Assembly: GCA_936450465.1 (NCBI GenBank)
Contig: OW388296.1
Span: forward strand, 50,357,750 to 50,421,749
Origin: Gibbula magus
Taxonomy: Eukaryota; Mollusca; Gastropoda; Trochida; Trochidae
Length of the DNA stretch: 64,000 nucleotides
Reading direction: 5' to 3'
Shown: in pieces, positions 39,201 to 51,200 of the stretch
Layout of the letters: every line of letters starts with the position of its first letter
Numbering within the stretch: the stretch's first letter is position 1
Notes under the pieces: generated by a model
What the model was told of the DNA's origin: nothing
Seen by the model: only the letters and a program-made list of their open reading frames with translations
The model's database searches: none
Position numbers and translations under genes: made by a program

Positions 39201-42200
39201 GAGTGTATGTTCTCCACAGTGTATATTCCCTGGAGGGTACTTCCTCTGGAGTGTATGTTCTCCACAGTGTATATTCCCTGGAGGGTACTTTCCCCGGAGT
39301 GTATGTTCCTTGGAGGGTACTTTCCCCAGAGTGTATGTTCTCCACAGTGTATATTCCCTGGAGGGTACTTCCTCTGGAGTGTATGTTCTCCACAGTGTAT
39401 GTTCCCTGGAGGGTACTTCCCCTGGAGTGTATGTTCTCCACAATGTATGTTCCCTGGAGGGTACTTCCCCTGGTGTGTATGTTCTCCACAGTGTATGTTC
39501 CCTGGAGGGTATTTCCTCCGGAGTGTATGTTCAGTCGAGGGTACTTCCTCCGGAGTGTATGTTCCCTGGAGGGTACTTCCCCCGGAGTGTACGTTCCCTG
39601 GAGGGTACTTCCCCCGGAGTCGGAGTGTATGTTCCCTTGAGGGTACTTCCCCCGGAGTGTACGTTCCCTTGAGGGTACTTCCCCCGGTGTGTATATTTTC
39701 CACAGTGTACGTTCCCTGGAGGGTACTTCCCCCGGAGTCGGAGTGTATGTTCCCTTGAGGGTACTTCCCCCGGAGTGTATGTTCCCTGGATGGTACTTCC
39801 CCCAGAGTGTATGTTCTCCACAGTGTATGTTCCCTGGAGGGTACTTTCCCCGGAGTGTATGATCCCTGGTGGGTACTTCATCCTGAGTGTATGTTCAGTG
39901 GAGGGTACTTCCCCTGGAGTGTATGTTCCCTGGATGGTACTTCCCCCAGAGTGTATGTTCTCCACAGTGTATGTTCCCTGGAGGGTACTTTCCCCGGAGT
40001 GTATGATCCCTGGTGGGTACTTCATCCTGAGTGTATGTTCAGTGGAGGGTACTTCCCCCGGAGTGTATGTTCCCCGGAGGGTACTTCCCCCGGAGTGTAT
40101 GTTCTCCACAGTGTATGTTCCCTGGAGGATACTCCCCCGGTGTGTATGTTTTCAACAGTGTATGTTCCCTGGAGGGTACTTCCCCCGGAGTGTATCTTCT
40201 CCACAGTGGATGTTCCCTGGAGGGTACTCCCCCCGGAGTGTATGTTTTCGACATTGTATGTTCCCTGGAGGGTACTTCCCTCAGAGTTTGTGTTTTCCAC
40301 AGTGTATGTTCCCCGGTGTATACTTCCCCGAAGTGTATGTTCCATAGGAGCGTATGTTCCCTGGAGTGTATGTCCCCCGGAGTGTATGTCCCCCGAGATG
40401 TATGTCATCCAAAGTGTGTGTCCTCTGGAGGGAATATACCCCTAAGTGTATGTCATCCACAGTGTATTTTCTCCGGAGCGTATGTTGGCCGGCGATAAAA
40501 GTCCCCAAAGTGTATGTCCTCTTGGGAGCGTATGTCCATCGGAGCGTATGTCCACTGGAATGTATGTAATCCGGAGTGTATATACCCCGGAGTGCTAGCG
40601 TATGTCATCCGAAGTGTATGTCCTCCGAAGTGTATGTCCTCAGAAGTGTATGTCATCCCGAGTGTATGTCCTACGAAGTATATGTCATCCAGAGTGTATG
40701 CGCCCCGGAGGTGTATGTCATCCACAGTGTATTTCCTCCGGAGCGTATGTTGCCCGGAATGCATATACCCAGGAGTGTATTATTATAAATAAATATAAAT
40801 ATTTATCTATTATGAATCAGCATCAAGTATGCCCATGATAATGAGTTAAATATCAATATTGAAATAAACAAAAGTAAGTGAGTTACATTAAATTATTAAC
40901 GAGTGAGTTGAAATCGATCCGATGTGTTTACGCAGTTACGGTTTCGGTACTAATGCACCTCATTGCTACTACTACTTCTACTGCTAAGATCACATACATC
41001 TGAGGCACAGTTACTACAGATATAGGACTAAACAAACCTTATTCAACATTTTATTAAAAATAACTTAGTTTAGCACAGCAAGCAAGCTTTGTAGCTCATT
41101 ATTATATATTATGTTAAAGGCAGCAGTGAAAATCCGGCAAAAGCGTTGATGCCCAGGCAATAATGTATATCCTTGTGGAGAGGGGTTGAGACCTCTGTGC
41201 GAACATACGCGAGTACATACGTACATTGGGTCTGTACAACAGTATGTTTAACAAGATATAAAACTTGTTGGATGCTGACCGTCGAAAAGACTAGAAGGTG
41301 TTTTTACTCGTAAAAACAGATGTCTCCCTCTTCCCCCAATTCAATTTCAGTATTACCTTTCTAAATGGCAAAGTCCGAATTGTTGCCATGGAAACAGAAA
41401 TAAATTAAATTAAAGAAGTTCAAACACACAAAAGGCACATGTACCGGAAGGTAGTGTACCAAATTTGGTGAGGATAGGTGACACAGTTTTAGAGATCTGC
41501 TCAGTAACAAACCCTACCCTTCAAAAGGACAAAGTCCAAATTGTTTCCACGGAAACTGACAAAAAATCAAATTTAAAAAAAGTTAAAACCCCCAAAAGGC
41601 ACATTACATTATATGGGGAGTCAGGATACTAAATTTGGTGAGGATTGGTGAAGTAGTATTAGAGATCTGCACAGGAAACAAGGCCGACCTTTCAAATAGA
41701 CAAATTCCAAATTGTTACCATGGAAACAAAACAAAAACAAATTTTGAATCTGAAACCCTCAAAAGGCACATCTGCATGATATGGGGAGACTGTATACCAA
41801 AATTGGTGAAGATTAGTCATGTAGTTTTAGAACTCTGCTCCGGAAATAAACCCCTTCAAATAGACAAATCCAAATTGTTACTATGGAAACGGGAATTCAA
41901 CGAAGAACAATATGTCTCCCAACCCTTCGGGGGGAAACATTAATATTTATACAACATCATGACAAACAATACTTATAAACCTCCAGTGACGTAACTCTAT
42001 TGTCTCAACAGATGTGTTTTTTTACCGACTAAATCTCTACCAGTAGTTTACCGGGCATTCTTTAAAGAGCCATCACGGATGTTGATGAAAATATCAAAAT
42101 TTCTCCAAAAATCTATCTCCGTGAAATAAATACACTTAATTTTTCCCTAATTTTTCCAACTTAAAATAAACCGAGAAATTGCATTAATTAGTAAAGGTGC

Positions 42201-45200
42201 TTTCCAGTCTAAATATAAATCTAGTCAAGCGCAAAGCATTATGGTCTAGCTCACACACAGTAAACAAAGACACGAAAGAATATAAAAAAAATATGAGCAA
42301 TGAAAGAAATCGAAATATCTAATTTTTTGATAGTTATTTATTTACCATTTTATTTAATTATGTATTTGCTACAGATATTGGAATAATTGTCTTACCCAAC
42401 TAGGTATTTTGCTTGAATTTTATAATTAATGAGAGTAAAAATTTGTCATAATTTGCTGGTCTTATCTGAATAAAAAGAACATTAAACAGGAAATAATTTG
42501 TATATTCTCAGGACATTTAGAAACATAGTTTGTAAAGCAATCGTCACATTCAGTAATGTGTGACAAGGGTACTTTGCAAGAGCGACGCGTGAAGCACGTG
42601 CAGCACATGGGTTGTTATGGCGACTTGCGCTAGAGACTAGCCTTCACGCTTCGGAAGCGCTTGCTGTTTGTGTAGTACGTATTACGCAAAAAAGGGGACT
42701 CTGTTTATATACGTCAGGTACCTGTAGCGCGCGCTAGTCGAAGTGATACTTCTCTTTGAAACCAAATTGCAATACATTGTCGTGATATGAAAATTATTTA
42801 ACATATGCCATGTTGTAGATAAAAAAATTCTCTGGCGAATGACGTTATAAGTATATTTTCCAAAAATTTGAAACACTAACATCCGTGATGGCTCTTTAAG
42901 AAAGCCCCGGGAATTCATGAAGTAAGCCCCGGGATTTCAGTAGGATGCCCGTTCCTTATAAATCGCTAGTAAGTTCGAATGTTAAAGACTTATAATTATA
43001 TGTAATATATATCCTAATGTATACTATTTTAAAATATCACTAGTTTGAAGACTCACAATTTCTAGTGACCATGTCTGGTTTCGATCTCTGAACCCTTTGC
43101 TTACGTTAAGAAGGATCACGATACCAAAGCTTGTTGTTTATCAGTATGAAGCTTGTGCCATACATGAGACGGGTAGCGCGTGCAACTCTCGTGCACGGCA
43201 TGCGTCACAGGCATGCTGTGCAGATCGCGGCTGTGCTCTCTTCGCATGACAACTGATTCCAATAGTAGTAAATACCACTGAATCAGTGAGGATTTTGAAA
43301 TATTGAATTACATCTTAAATATAGCCTTCGGCCCTCCCCAATTTCCCTCCGCCGAGAGCTTTTTCGCAAACAAAACCTCCGGGTCTGTTTTGATCCTTAA
43401 CATCACACCTGTTGCACGTTGACTGTCGAAAAGACATACAATTACAAACTTAATATATGTGCAACAACATGATAAACAATACATCAAATCTGTTGGATGT
43501 TGACCGTCGAAAAGACATACAATTACATCTATATTTACAATAATAATTACATGTATATATAAAAATTTCAAACCTGTTGCAAATTTGATTACGGTGTTAT
43601 TCTCATGCAAGGCGACAACCCCGATGTAGTTGACCGGCGTCGCCGTCTTGGGCCCCTGGTATTCCAGTTCCAGGTTCTGACCAGGCGAAAGTCCAGTTCC
43701 AAGAGCCACATACCCACTGAGACTCCATTTGATCCACAGGTCACTCGCTGCCGGACACTTCCATAGCTGCTTATCCAGATGTTTAACCGGTTTTTTAGCA
43801 CACGGGACAGCAGGGAAGTTCACGCAGTCAAATATCTTAGTGACGCCGTTGACGGATATCCAAATGCTAATATACCTTGTGTCCTCATTGGTGTACGTCT
43901 TCTTGAAGGCCACCACGAGCCCATGGCACGACTTTATCCGCATGGACAGTGTCTTACCAGCAACTCCGATTCCAAAGTCGTTTAGTATATATACGGCTCC
44001 ATTAACCTTTAGAACGACGGATTTTAAGCCTCCATCTGGAATATGCAATGATATGACGATAATATGGAAAGTGATTTACTCTTTGAAGGGGCAGTTTTTT
44101 TGCTCAAATAAGTCGATGAAATGTCACTAACAGTAAAATAGCCTTCGAGCGGTCATTTTAACGTGAACACTTTAAAATGACCCCCCTACCTCGCATACAT
44201 GTAGCTTAACAGAACCATATGTACAGTCGTTTTAGAATTCTTTACTTTGATTCGGGAGTATTATATAGACATTGTTAACGCGTATTTAACTTTAACGTAT
44301 ATCACAAGTAAATTTAGGTCCTCTTGCAAAGATGACGATAAACTTTATTTTTACGTTTATTAGTTTATAACGATACTTAACTAATTCAAGGTAATACAAT
44401 CCATTGATGTGTTTTCTTGTTATATGTGGTACACAGTAACGACTGTTCGATGTACAGACTTCGACGAGGTACGTAGACAAAGTACCCTACTGCAACTGTG
44501 GTCAAGTAACCAGACCGACCGTAAAATACCACCTTCCACGTCGTAAGAGAATGGAGTCATATGTACAAACGTATTTAGTAATAGATAGAGGACGAGTAGC
44601 AGTATATTATCAGGATATAAATGTACGGGTTTGAGAGGGTTGGAGGATGCATTGTCGTCTCACTGAACCCTCTCAAATCCGTACATTTATGTCCCGATAA
44701 TGTACTGCTACGAGTTCTCTATCTATCTTAGAGCACAGTCAAATGCTTGAGTCGTCAAGAACATGTCTTAAAATGAATTTATTTCAAATATTTTGCCAAC
44801 AAATTTGGGAAACATTCTCTCGAACACAACATGCACAACATTAACATCTCTCATTTTCATATGCAAATGTTAGGGACATTGACGTCATCTTCGGCACTGT
44901 TAGCACTGAATTTCTGAAATTGTCCGAGGTGCATGAGGCGTACATTTTATATAAAGCGTACGAGTCGTTCTACAGCATAAGCGTCGTGCTTGAATCACGA
45001 ACATGCATGATTTAAACATGTTTTTATTCTGCAACATTGAGCATTAATACATTTCATTGCCTATAAAGACTGAGTGGTTTTTGGAATGAATCAGTTCACA
45101 CAATGGCTTCATCATGGACAGTCCAAATGCACTATTCATTCAGGAAAGGTAACTTTACTTTTTTACTCCTTATTTTTAAAACTCTAATTCAAACTAATTT

Positions 45201-48200
45201 TCATTAAATTGGTTTATTTAAAAACAGTTATTGCTTTTTTGTATTTAAATTTTTTTTACCAACACCTTAAGTTGTTTGTTGATATCAATATGCGAGTTGT
45301 TATATCTATTGTTGCATATGCTATTGTGCATCCCGTCTATATTGCATATAAATTATTTCAGGTTATTGCAGCAAAGGAGTTGTACTCGAACTGTCTATGG
45401 GAAAGAATGTAACGTCGTACTGGACATCGCTCGGACGCCGTATGACGATACAGGAGTTTCAGTGAGACGACAATGCATCCTCCATCCTCTAACACTCCAA
45501 GAAGGTAATTTTATATCTCTCTCTTATTTCTCATTTTTATGTCGTTCTAAAAGTCAAAGTCAAAAGTTCTTTATTGTATTCGAGGCCTCTGGCCCATATA
45601 CATTTGAGTTACATGCATTATTAATCACCAGTTCAATAACAAATTAAATGGGTACAAAGGTGATTGATTTTAACTTATCATCTCGATGAGATATGGCATA
45701 GGTAACATATTGTGCAAGTCTAAGAATGCTGTTATTGTTATCAGAAGAAAGGATTTGTTTAAATGCTAAAGCAGGAGGCTTGGAAAGATAATAATCATGG
45801 ATAAACTTTTTCCGTAAATCGTCGTAAGATTGACAAACAAATAGAAAATGGATTTCGTCTTCAACGGCTACTTTACACAATGGACATATTCTATTGCTTT
45901 TGTCGATCGATTTGTACCTACCTTCATTAATCATTAAATTTGACAGACCTAATCTGAATCGTATCAATGAATACCTTAACTTCTTGGATGTTAAATGTGA
46001 AAGATATCTTTCGGGTTGGAGTAGGCTTTTAAAGAGTCTATATGAATCATAACGTGAGCTATTATCTAATGTCGACTGCCAATCTTGATTAAACATATTT
46101 AATGCTGTTTCTCGAAATTGATACAAGAAAAGGTTTATATTACCAACAGTCTGGCTCAGCCAAACAAAACCATAACCATGAGAAAACAAAAGATTTCGAA
46201 CGTGGGATGCCCATGTTACTTTCCCTAAATCATCTAAATGAACAAGCATGTTGTAAGCCTTCTTAGGTAGTCTATATTCATGCATACATCTTATTTTTAA
46301 CCAAAATTTCAAACATCTAACATAAGCATTAATGTATAACGGGTATCTCCCACATTCCCCATATACCATACATGTTGGAGTCGACTGACCGACACAAAGG
46401 AACTTTTTACACGCTAACAGATGTACCTTTTCGATGCATTCAAAACGTTGGAATTCCCATATTTCTGATCCATAAAGTAAAATTGGTTGTATTTGACAAT
46501 CAAAAAGTTTAAAATATATTTTAGGCGTCAACACGCCAAAATTATGCATAATTGAAAGCAAATTTATTAAAGCTTTCCTTGCTCTTAATGCTAAATCTGC
46601 AAGAGATTTCTTTAAATTTACTGTTGTATTAAACATAAATCCCAAATATTTATACTCGTTACTTACAATCACGGGCTGATTATCATAAAACCTTTTTTCT
46701 TTAGATGCTACCGGCCCACCTTTTCTGAAAATTACAATATTTGTTTTATCCAAATTAACAGTTAATCTATATGTTTTAGAGTAATGTTCTAAAATATTTA
46801 ACTGGTTTTGTAGCCCAACTACTGTTTCTGAAATAAGGACAATATCATCGGCAAATAGAAGTATAAACATTTCTATCAGATCTGGGAACATTTGAACACC
46901 ATGTTTCCCGTTCGTTATAACTTCATGGTATAAATCATTGATAAAGAAGGAAAAGAGAATTGGACTGAGAACACAACCCTGTCGCAAACCTATTGGACAA
47001 TAAAAAAAGTCAGTCATATTTTCACCACAACGTACACAAGCTTTAACGTTTTCATACATTGACTTCAACAATTTATACATTTTCCCTTTTAGACCAGAAT
47101 TGCGTAAACAATACCAAAGTTTTGATCGATCAACCGAATCAAACGCTTTCTGGAAATCAACAAAAGCAACATATAGCTTACGCTTTCGTCGAGATAAGGA
47201 TTTCTGAAGTAATGCAAACAGTGTAAATATATGATCTGATGTTGAATAATTTTTTCTGAAACCAGCTTGCGATTCTGGGATAATATGATTCATATTTGAC
47301 CATCTTGAAAGTCTATTATTAAGAATTGTGTTGAAAACTTTCCCAAGTACACTCATGAGGGAAATACCTCTATAGTTATCTGGGTTTGAACGATCACCTT
47401 TCTTATGTAGAGGAATAATAACTGACATTGCCCAATTGCTTGGAAATATACCTTTTACAAAAAGTGTATTGAAACACTTGTTTAGGAATGGCATGATGAT
47501 AGACTGTGACGACTTCAACATTTCAACAACAAGTTGATCTAAACCAGCGGATTTTCCATTTTTTAAATGAAACAATGCTTCAGAAATGTCTTGATCTGTT
47601 ATCGGTGAATCAAAAATAGAAGAGCTTCTGCATCTGTAGCATAATCAAATGTTTCACATGTTTCTTGATCCACACTACTGGCCGTAAACGAAGGATCGAG
47701 AACGGACTCATTTCTAAAAACTTTCTTGAAGTGGGTAAGCCATGTCGTTTCGGCAATGTTATTGCTTGATATTGGTTTATTCTTATATTTTCGTATTTGT
47801 CTCCAAAATTTTGCTGGGGAACTACTTGCATTGCACAATATCTCTACATTACGTTTACGCACATCTGATTTATATCTCCTACAGAAAGTTTTGTACCTAT
47901 TTCTCTCTTTACAGTATAATCTCCTATCAGATTCGCTGCGATATCTTCTAAATTTTCTCAAAGATTTCCGTGCAAACCTCCTTGCGGACTTGCACTCTGC
48001 GTTTAAGGGCGTGCTTGATCTATGACGTGAATTCAATATGCGTTTCTTCATGCAGCTACTAGAGTCTAAAATCATACGTATAAAATCATCTATTGCGTCC
48101 TCAACACAAACTTCTATTTTATCTAAGATTGGCTGAATTCCAGATTTATAATTTGATGTGAGAGTTTCCAAGAAAGAGTGACAAAACGCATCATTCCATA

Positions 48201-51200
48201 CAATTTGTTCAGGTAAATAACTTGGCGATGGGTTACGATTGGGAGTATTCATTGTAGGAAATATACAAGTTAGTTCCAGTGGTAAATGATCCGATTCTAA
48301 TTTATCGCCTATATTCAGTTTACTGATATATTTGAAAAAGTCAGGAGAAGAGATAAAATAATCATTAACGCTACTACCCTGTTGTCCTACGAAAGTAAAT
48401 TCCCCCCGTTCGTCCCCGAACACCCGGCCGTTAACAATAAATAACTGAAAAGAATAGCAGAGGTCAAGCAGAATTTGACCGAACTTATTTATGACAGTAT
48501 CATATGACTTTCTATTTTCAACTGGAGTATCATCATCATCATCATCATCAATTATACCAATACTTATATGTCTATCATCATTGCGAGAAAACTGGGGGTT
48601 ATTGCTTTTACCTGTACGTGCGTTCATATCGCCGCACCACAAAATATGAGAATCTGCTAATTCACTCAAATTCGATAAAAGAAAATCATCTACTTGATCA
48701 AGTTTGCATTTAGACTTAGCGTGATTATAATAAGATGAACCCTCTGGTGGTATGTATGTACATATCATGTTAATGTTTCTTTCTGTTGAAAATAGGTCTT
48801 TAGTGAAATTGAGACACACGAAATTATCTATATCATTTCTAATCACTGTACATGCTTTACTTAAAGACTGATGAACACATACACATACACCACCAGAAAG
48901 TCTGCCATACTCAGATAACTTTATAGCTGGGCTATAAAATATATCAAAGTTAGGTAACCAATCAACATTAGCAATATCATTAACAAAGGTTTCCACAAGA
49001 CATATAACTTGGAAATTACATAAATAATCGATGAAGTCAGAGTCATAGATTTTGTTTTTAAGTCCATTCACATTCCAGCAAAGGAAGTTAAACGTTCCTT
49101 CACTTCTGTCATCCTCGCATTGTGTATTACGCTCTCTGTTACCGGTGTCAAGCTTATCAGGTCCATGTGTGATAAGATCCGGGCCTTGGCCAGCGTCCTA
49201 TGCTAAAGGAGATGTTGGTTCGGTATCGGTACTAGTGGTAACGATACGACGTCTCTTCTGGTTGAGTTCTATATAACTTCTGAATATTATTTTTTATATC
49301 GTGGTTGAAAATATATAACACATTAGTAACATGGTTTGATGCTTGTCACTGTTTCACTTACTCGTGATATATATGAAATACACTCGAAAAATCCCAATTG
49401 ACCTCACATTACTTGCTTTATTTACATGCTTTTATTCTTCTTTTAGGAATATCAAGCTCCTTAATATAGAAGACCCCCATCGACGGAAGCGACTATTTCC
49501 TTTCGGAAAGGGAACACAGCAGATCATTTGTCAATGTAATAAGTGTTTAATTGTGTATTATCCACATAAATAAGCATTTTATGAGCATGATACCCGAACG
49601 CAACCAGACAACCGTACATCTATCGGGATATAAATGTACTCCACGTGACCACAATACAATCATATGATTGGACGAAAGCATTTGACTGTACTCTAATAAC
49701 AGTTAAAGGCACTGCAGCTCTCACGAAAATGTAAATAAGTGATACTAGTGGCTAAATAATAATCCCGAATAAATAAAAAAAAGGTTCTAAAACGAATGCA
49801 CAGGGTTCGGTTAAACCATTCGAGTTCATATCCCTTCAAGCTGCGATTTTCGATGTAAACATAAAATGGCCGCTCCAATGTAGTTCAATTGATCTGTAAT
49901 GATACCTAAACACTCAGTGTAGAGGTTTGGATATGGCACCATGATAAAAGGGTAAACCATCTTGCTGTCTGAACTCTTAAAATTGCAAGATCTACCTCTT
50001 AAGTTCGCCAAAATCGTTGCTGTTTTCGTCGCACGGTTTCCTTCCAATACCGATAATCGTAAATCTGATTAAAATCGACCTTGTTCCGAGGAATAACATT
50101 TGCAAAATAATATATCTACCAGGATACGAACAGGTTCTGTAGATTCCTCGCGACAAGTTTGACGTGGAACATTCGACTGATATGCAATTTTTATTCCACG
50201 GAAAACCGTCGATTTTAATAAGACTGCGATAATCGTTTTCTATGAATATCTTGAAATGAGATATTTAACCCTCTAACGTAACAAATTGTGTTCAGTTTAC
50301 TGCGATAGCTTTTGATCAATGTCCCTTGCCAAACACAATCCCCCCAGCTTCACAATCCCCCACCCCTTCCTGAATATTAATAAGAGGCGACATTTATATT
50401 AATCCCTCAAGCAGGATATATTAGATGTTACGTATGTATGTTATTGGTGAATGAATGTTGTGATATGCTTACCATTGGCCGCCAGTGACATCCGCAATAC
50501 AGTACTAACAATGAACCACGTCAACATATTAAACAGGGTCTGAAAACGAAATGCATGAACGTTAATATCTAACATGGAAATTTATTTTCTAAGTTATTAT
50601 AGCATTCGTGAAATTACACGTTAAATCAATGTATGTAGCCCACATTGGACATGCGGATGCCATTAATCAAGCTTCTGTGGTTAGAAAAACAGGGCATTAT
50701 TTTAAGTCTCTCTATCGTATATCAAAACATTGGGAGATCAGATTTACTATTCTTTTCCGATGTATAATATTCAGACTCAAATGCATCGCTTTAGTTCAAC
50801 TAGCTCTTTTTAGCAGAACATCACACTCTCATTAAAACCAGATCGTAACTATGTTCCACCACTTTACATATAAATGTAAAGTACATGTAGTGGAACATAG
50901 TCTGATTTTAATAAGATTATTTTAAAAATCCATTCTTGTATACGATTGTTTTTTTTATGGAAATATTAAGATGCCTAGCGGTTAGAACAATTATTTAAAG
51001 TATTCAAACGCCCTGAACCTGATTTTGACCTTCATGTGAATATCGTAAACCACATTTAACTCTTTCTATAAGAAAGGCGAGATATCACGTCCAAAGGGTC
51101 ACCACTTTTCCAAACGAGTCTATATAAGTTACAGTCATCTATATCCGAGCCGTAGGGACGTGATATCCAAAAGTTGACGCATCACTACTGTAAGATGTCC

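Larger units (their letters stand above)
27023..43573 (-). other. Intron 3 of cadherin gene
   Basis: 16.6-kb intron, three quarters of it the 16/48-bp minisatellite (27913-40789). Remaining parts: 27023-27873 no feature seen; 40790-41355 no feature seen; tandem repeat 41355-41940; MITE 42066-42895; 42960-43573 AT-rich with a pair of 'gttgaccgtcgaaaagacat' repeats near 43420 and 43500 and nothing else. Confidence 0.8.
45551..49275 (-). mobile_element. APE-type LINE (non-LTR retrotransposon), 5'-truncated
   Basis: Apurinic-like endonuclease and RT regions in order, followed by a 3' UTR (GGGCCAGAGGCCTCGAATAC, AATAAAG) and a short TTGACTT-repeat tail at about 45551-45570. The 5' end shows the last part of another reading frame (ELNQKRRRIVTTSTDTEP...TAG at about 49198), probably the end of ORF1, then host-like AT-rich sequence. 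The only break seen in ORF2 is a frameshift at 47612-47616. Lies in the same orientation as the host gene. Confidence 0.9.
44729..49698. mobile_element. Possible DNA element interrupted by a LINE
   Basis: Inverted pair: TTAGAGCACAGTCAAATGCTT at 44729 and AAGCATTTGACTGTACTCTAA near 49675. Inside are a TATA-like motif (44948-44955), a candidate two-exon ORF (45103-45465) and, beyond the LINE, a good acceptor (ttcttcttttag, 49446). Without the LINE the element would be about 1.2 kb. Low certainty about its class. Confidence 0.4.
44036..50472 (-). other. Intron 2 of cadherin gene
   Basis: 6.4-kb intron carrying an R1-like repeat, a hairpin and inverted-repeat element (44570-49700), and a LINE nested in it. 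Nothing identified at 50240-50470. Confidence 0.75.

Noticed and set aside
27850..40347. Dozens of long overlapping ORFs (up to ~830 codons) encoding Cys/Pro/Gly repeats
   Set aside because: They occur in several frames on both strands and follow directly from a stop-free 48-bp tandem unit; no splice, start or domain evidence.
27913..40789. CRISPR-like regular repeat array
   Set aside because: Units are head-to-tail without unique spacers, and the genome is eukaryotic.
43308..43573. Extension of the exon 3 reading frame past 43574
   Set aside because: Reads into sequence after a good donor (CAACAG|GTTTGA); the coding pattern stops there and exon 4 continues the protein in phase.
47726..48025. 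Plus-strand ORFs over the LINE endonuclease region
   Set aside because: Antisense shadows.
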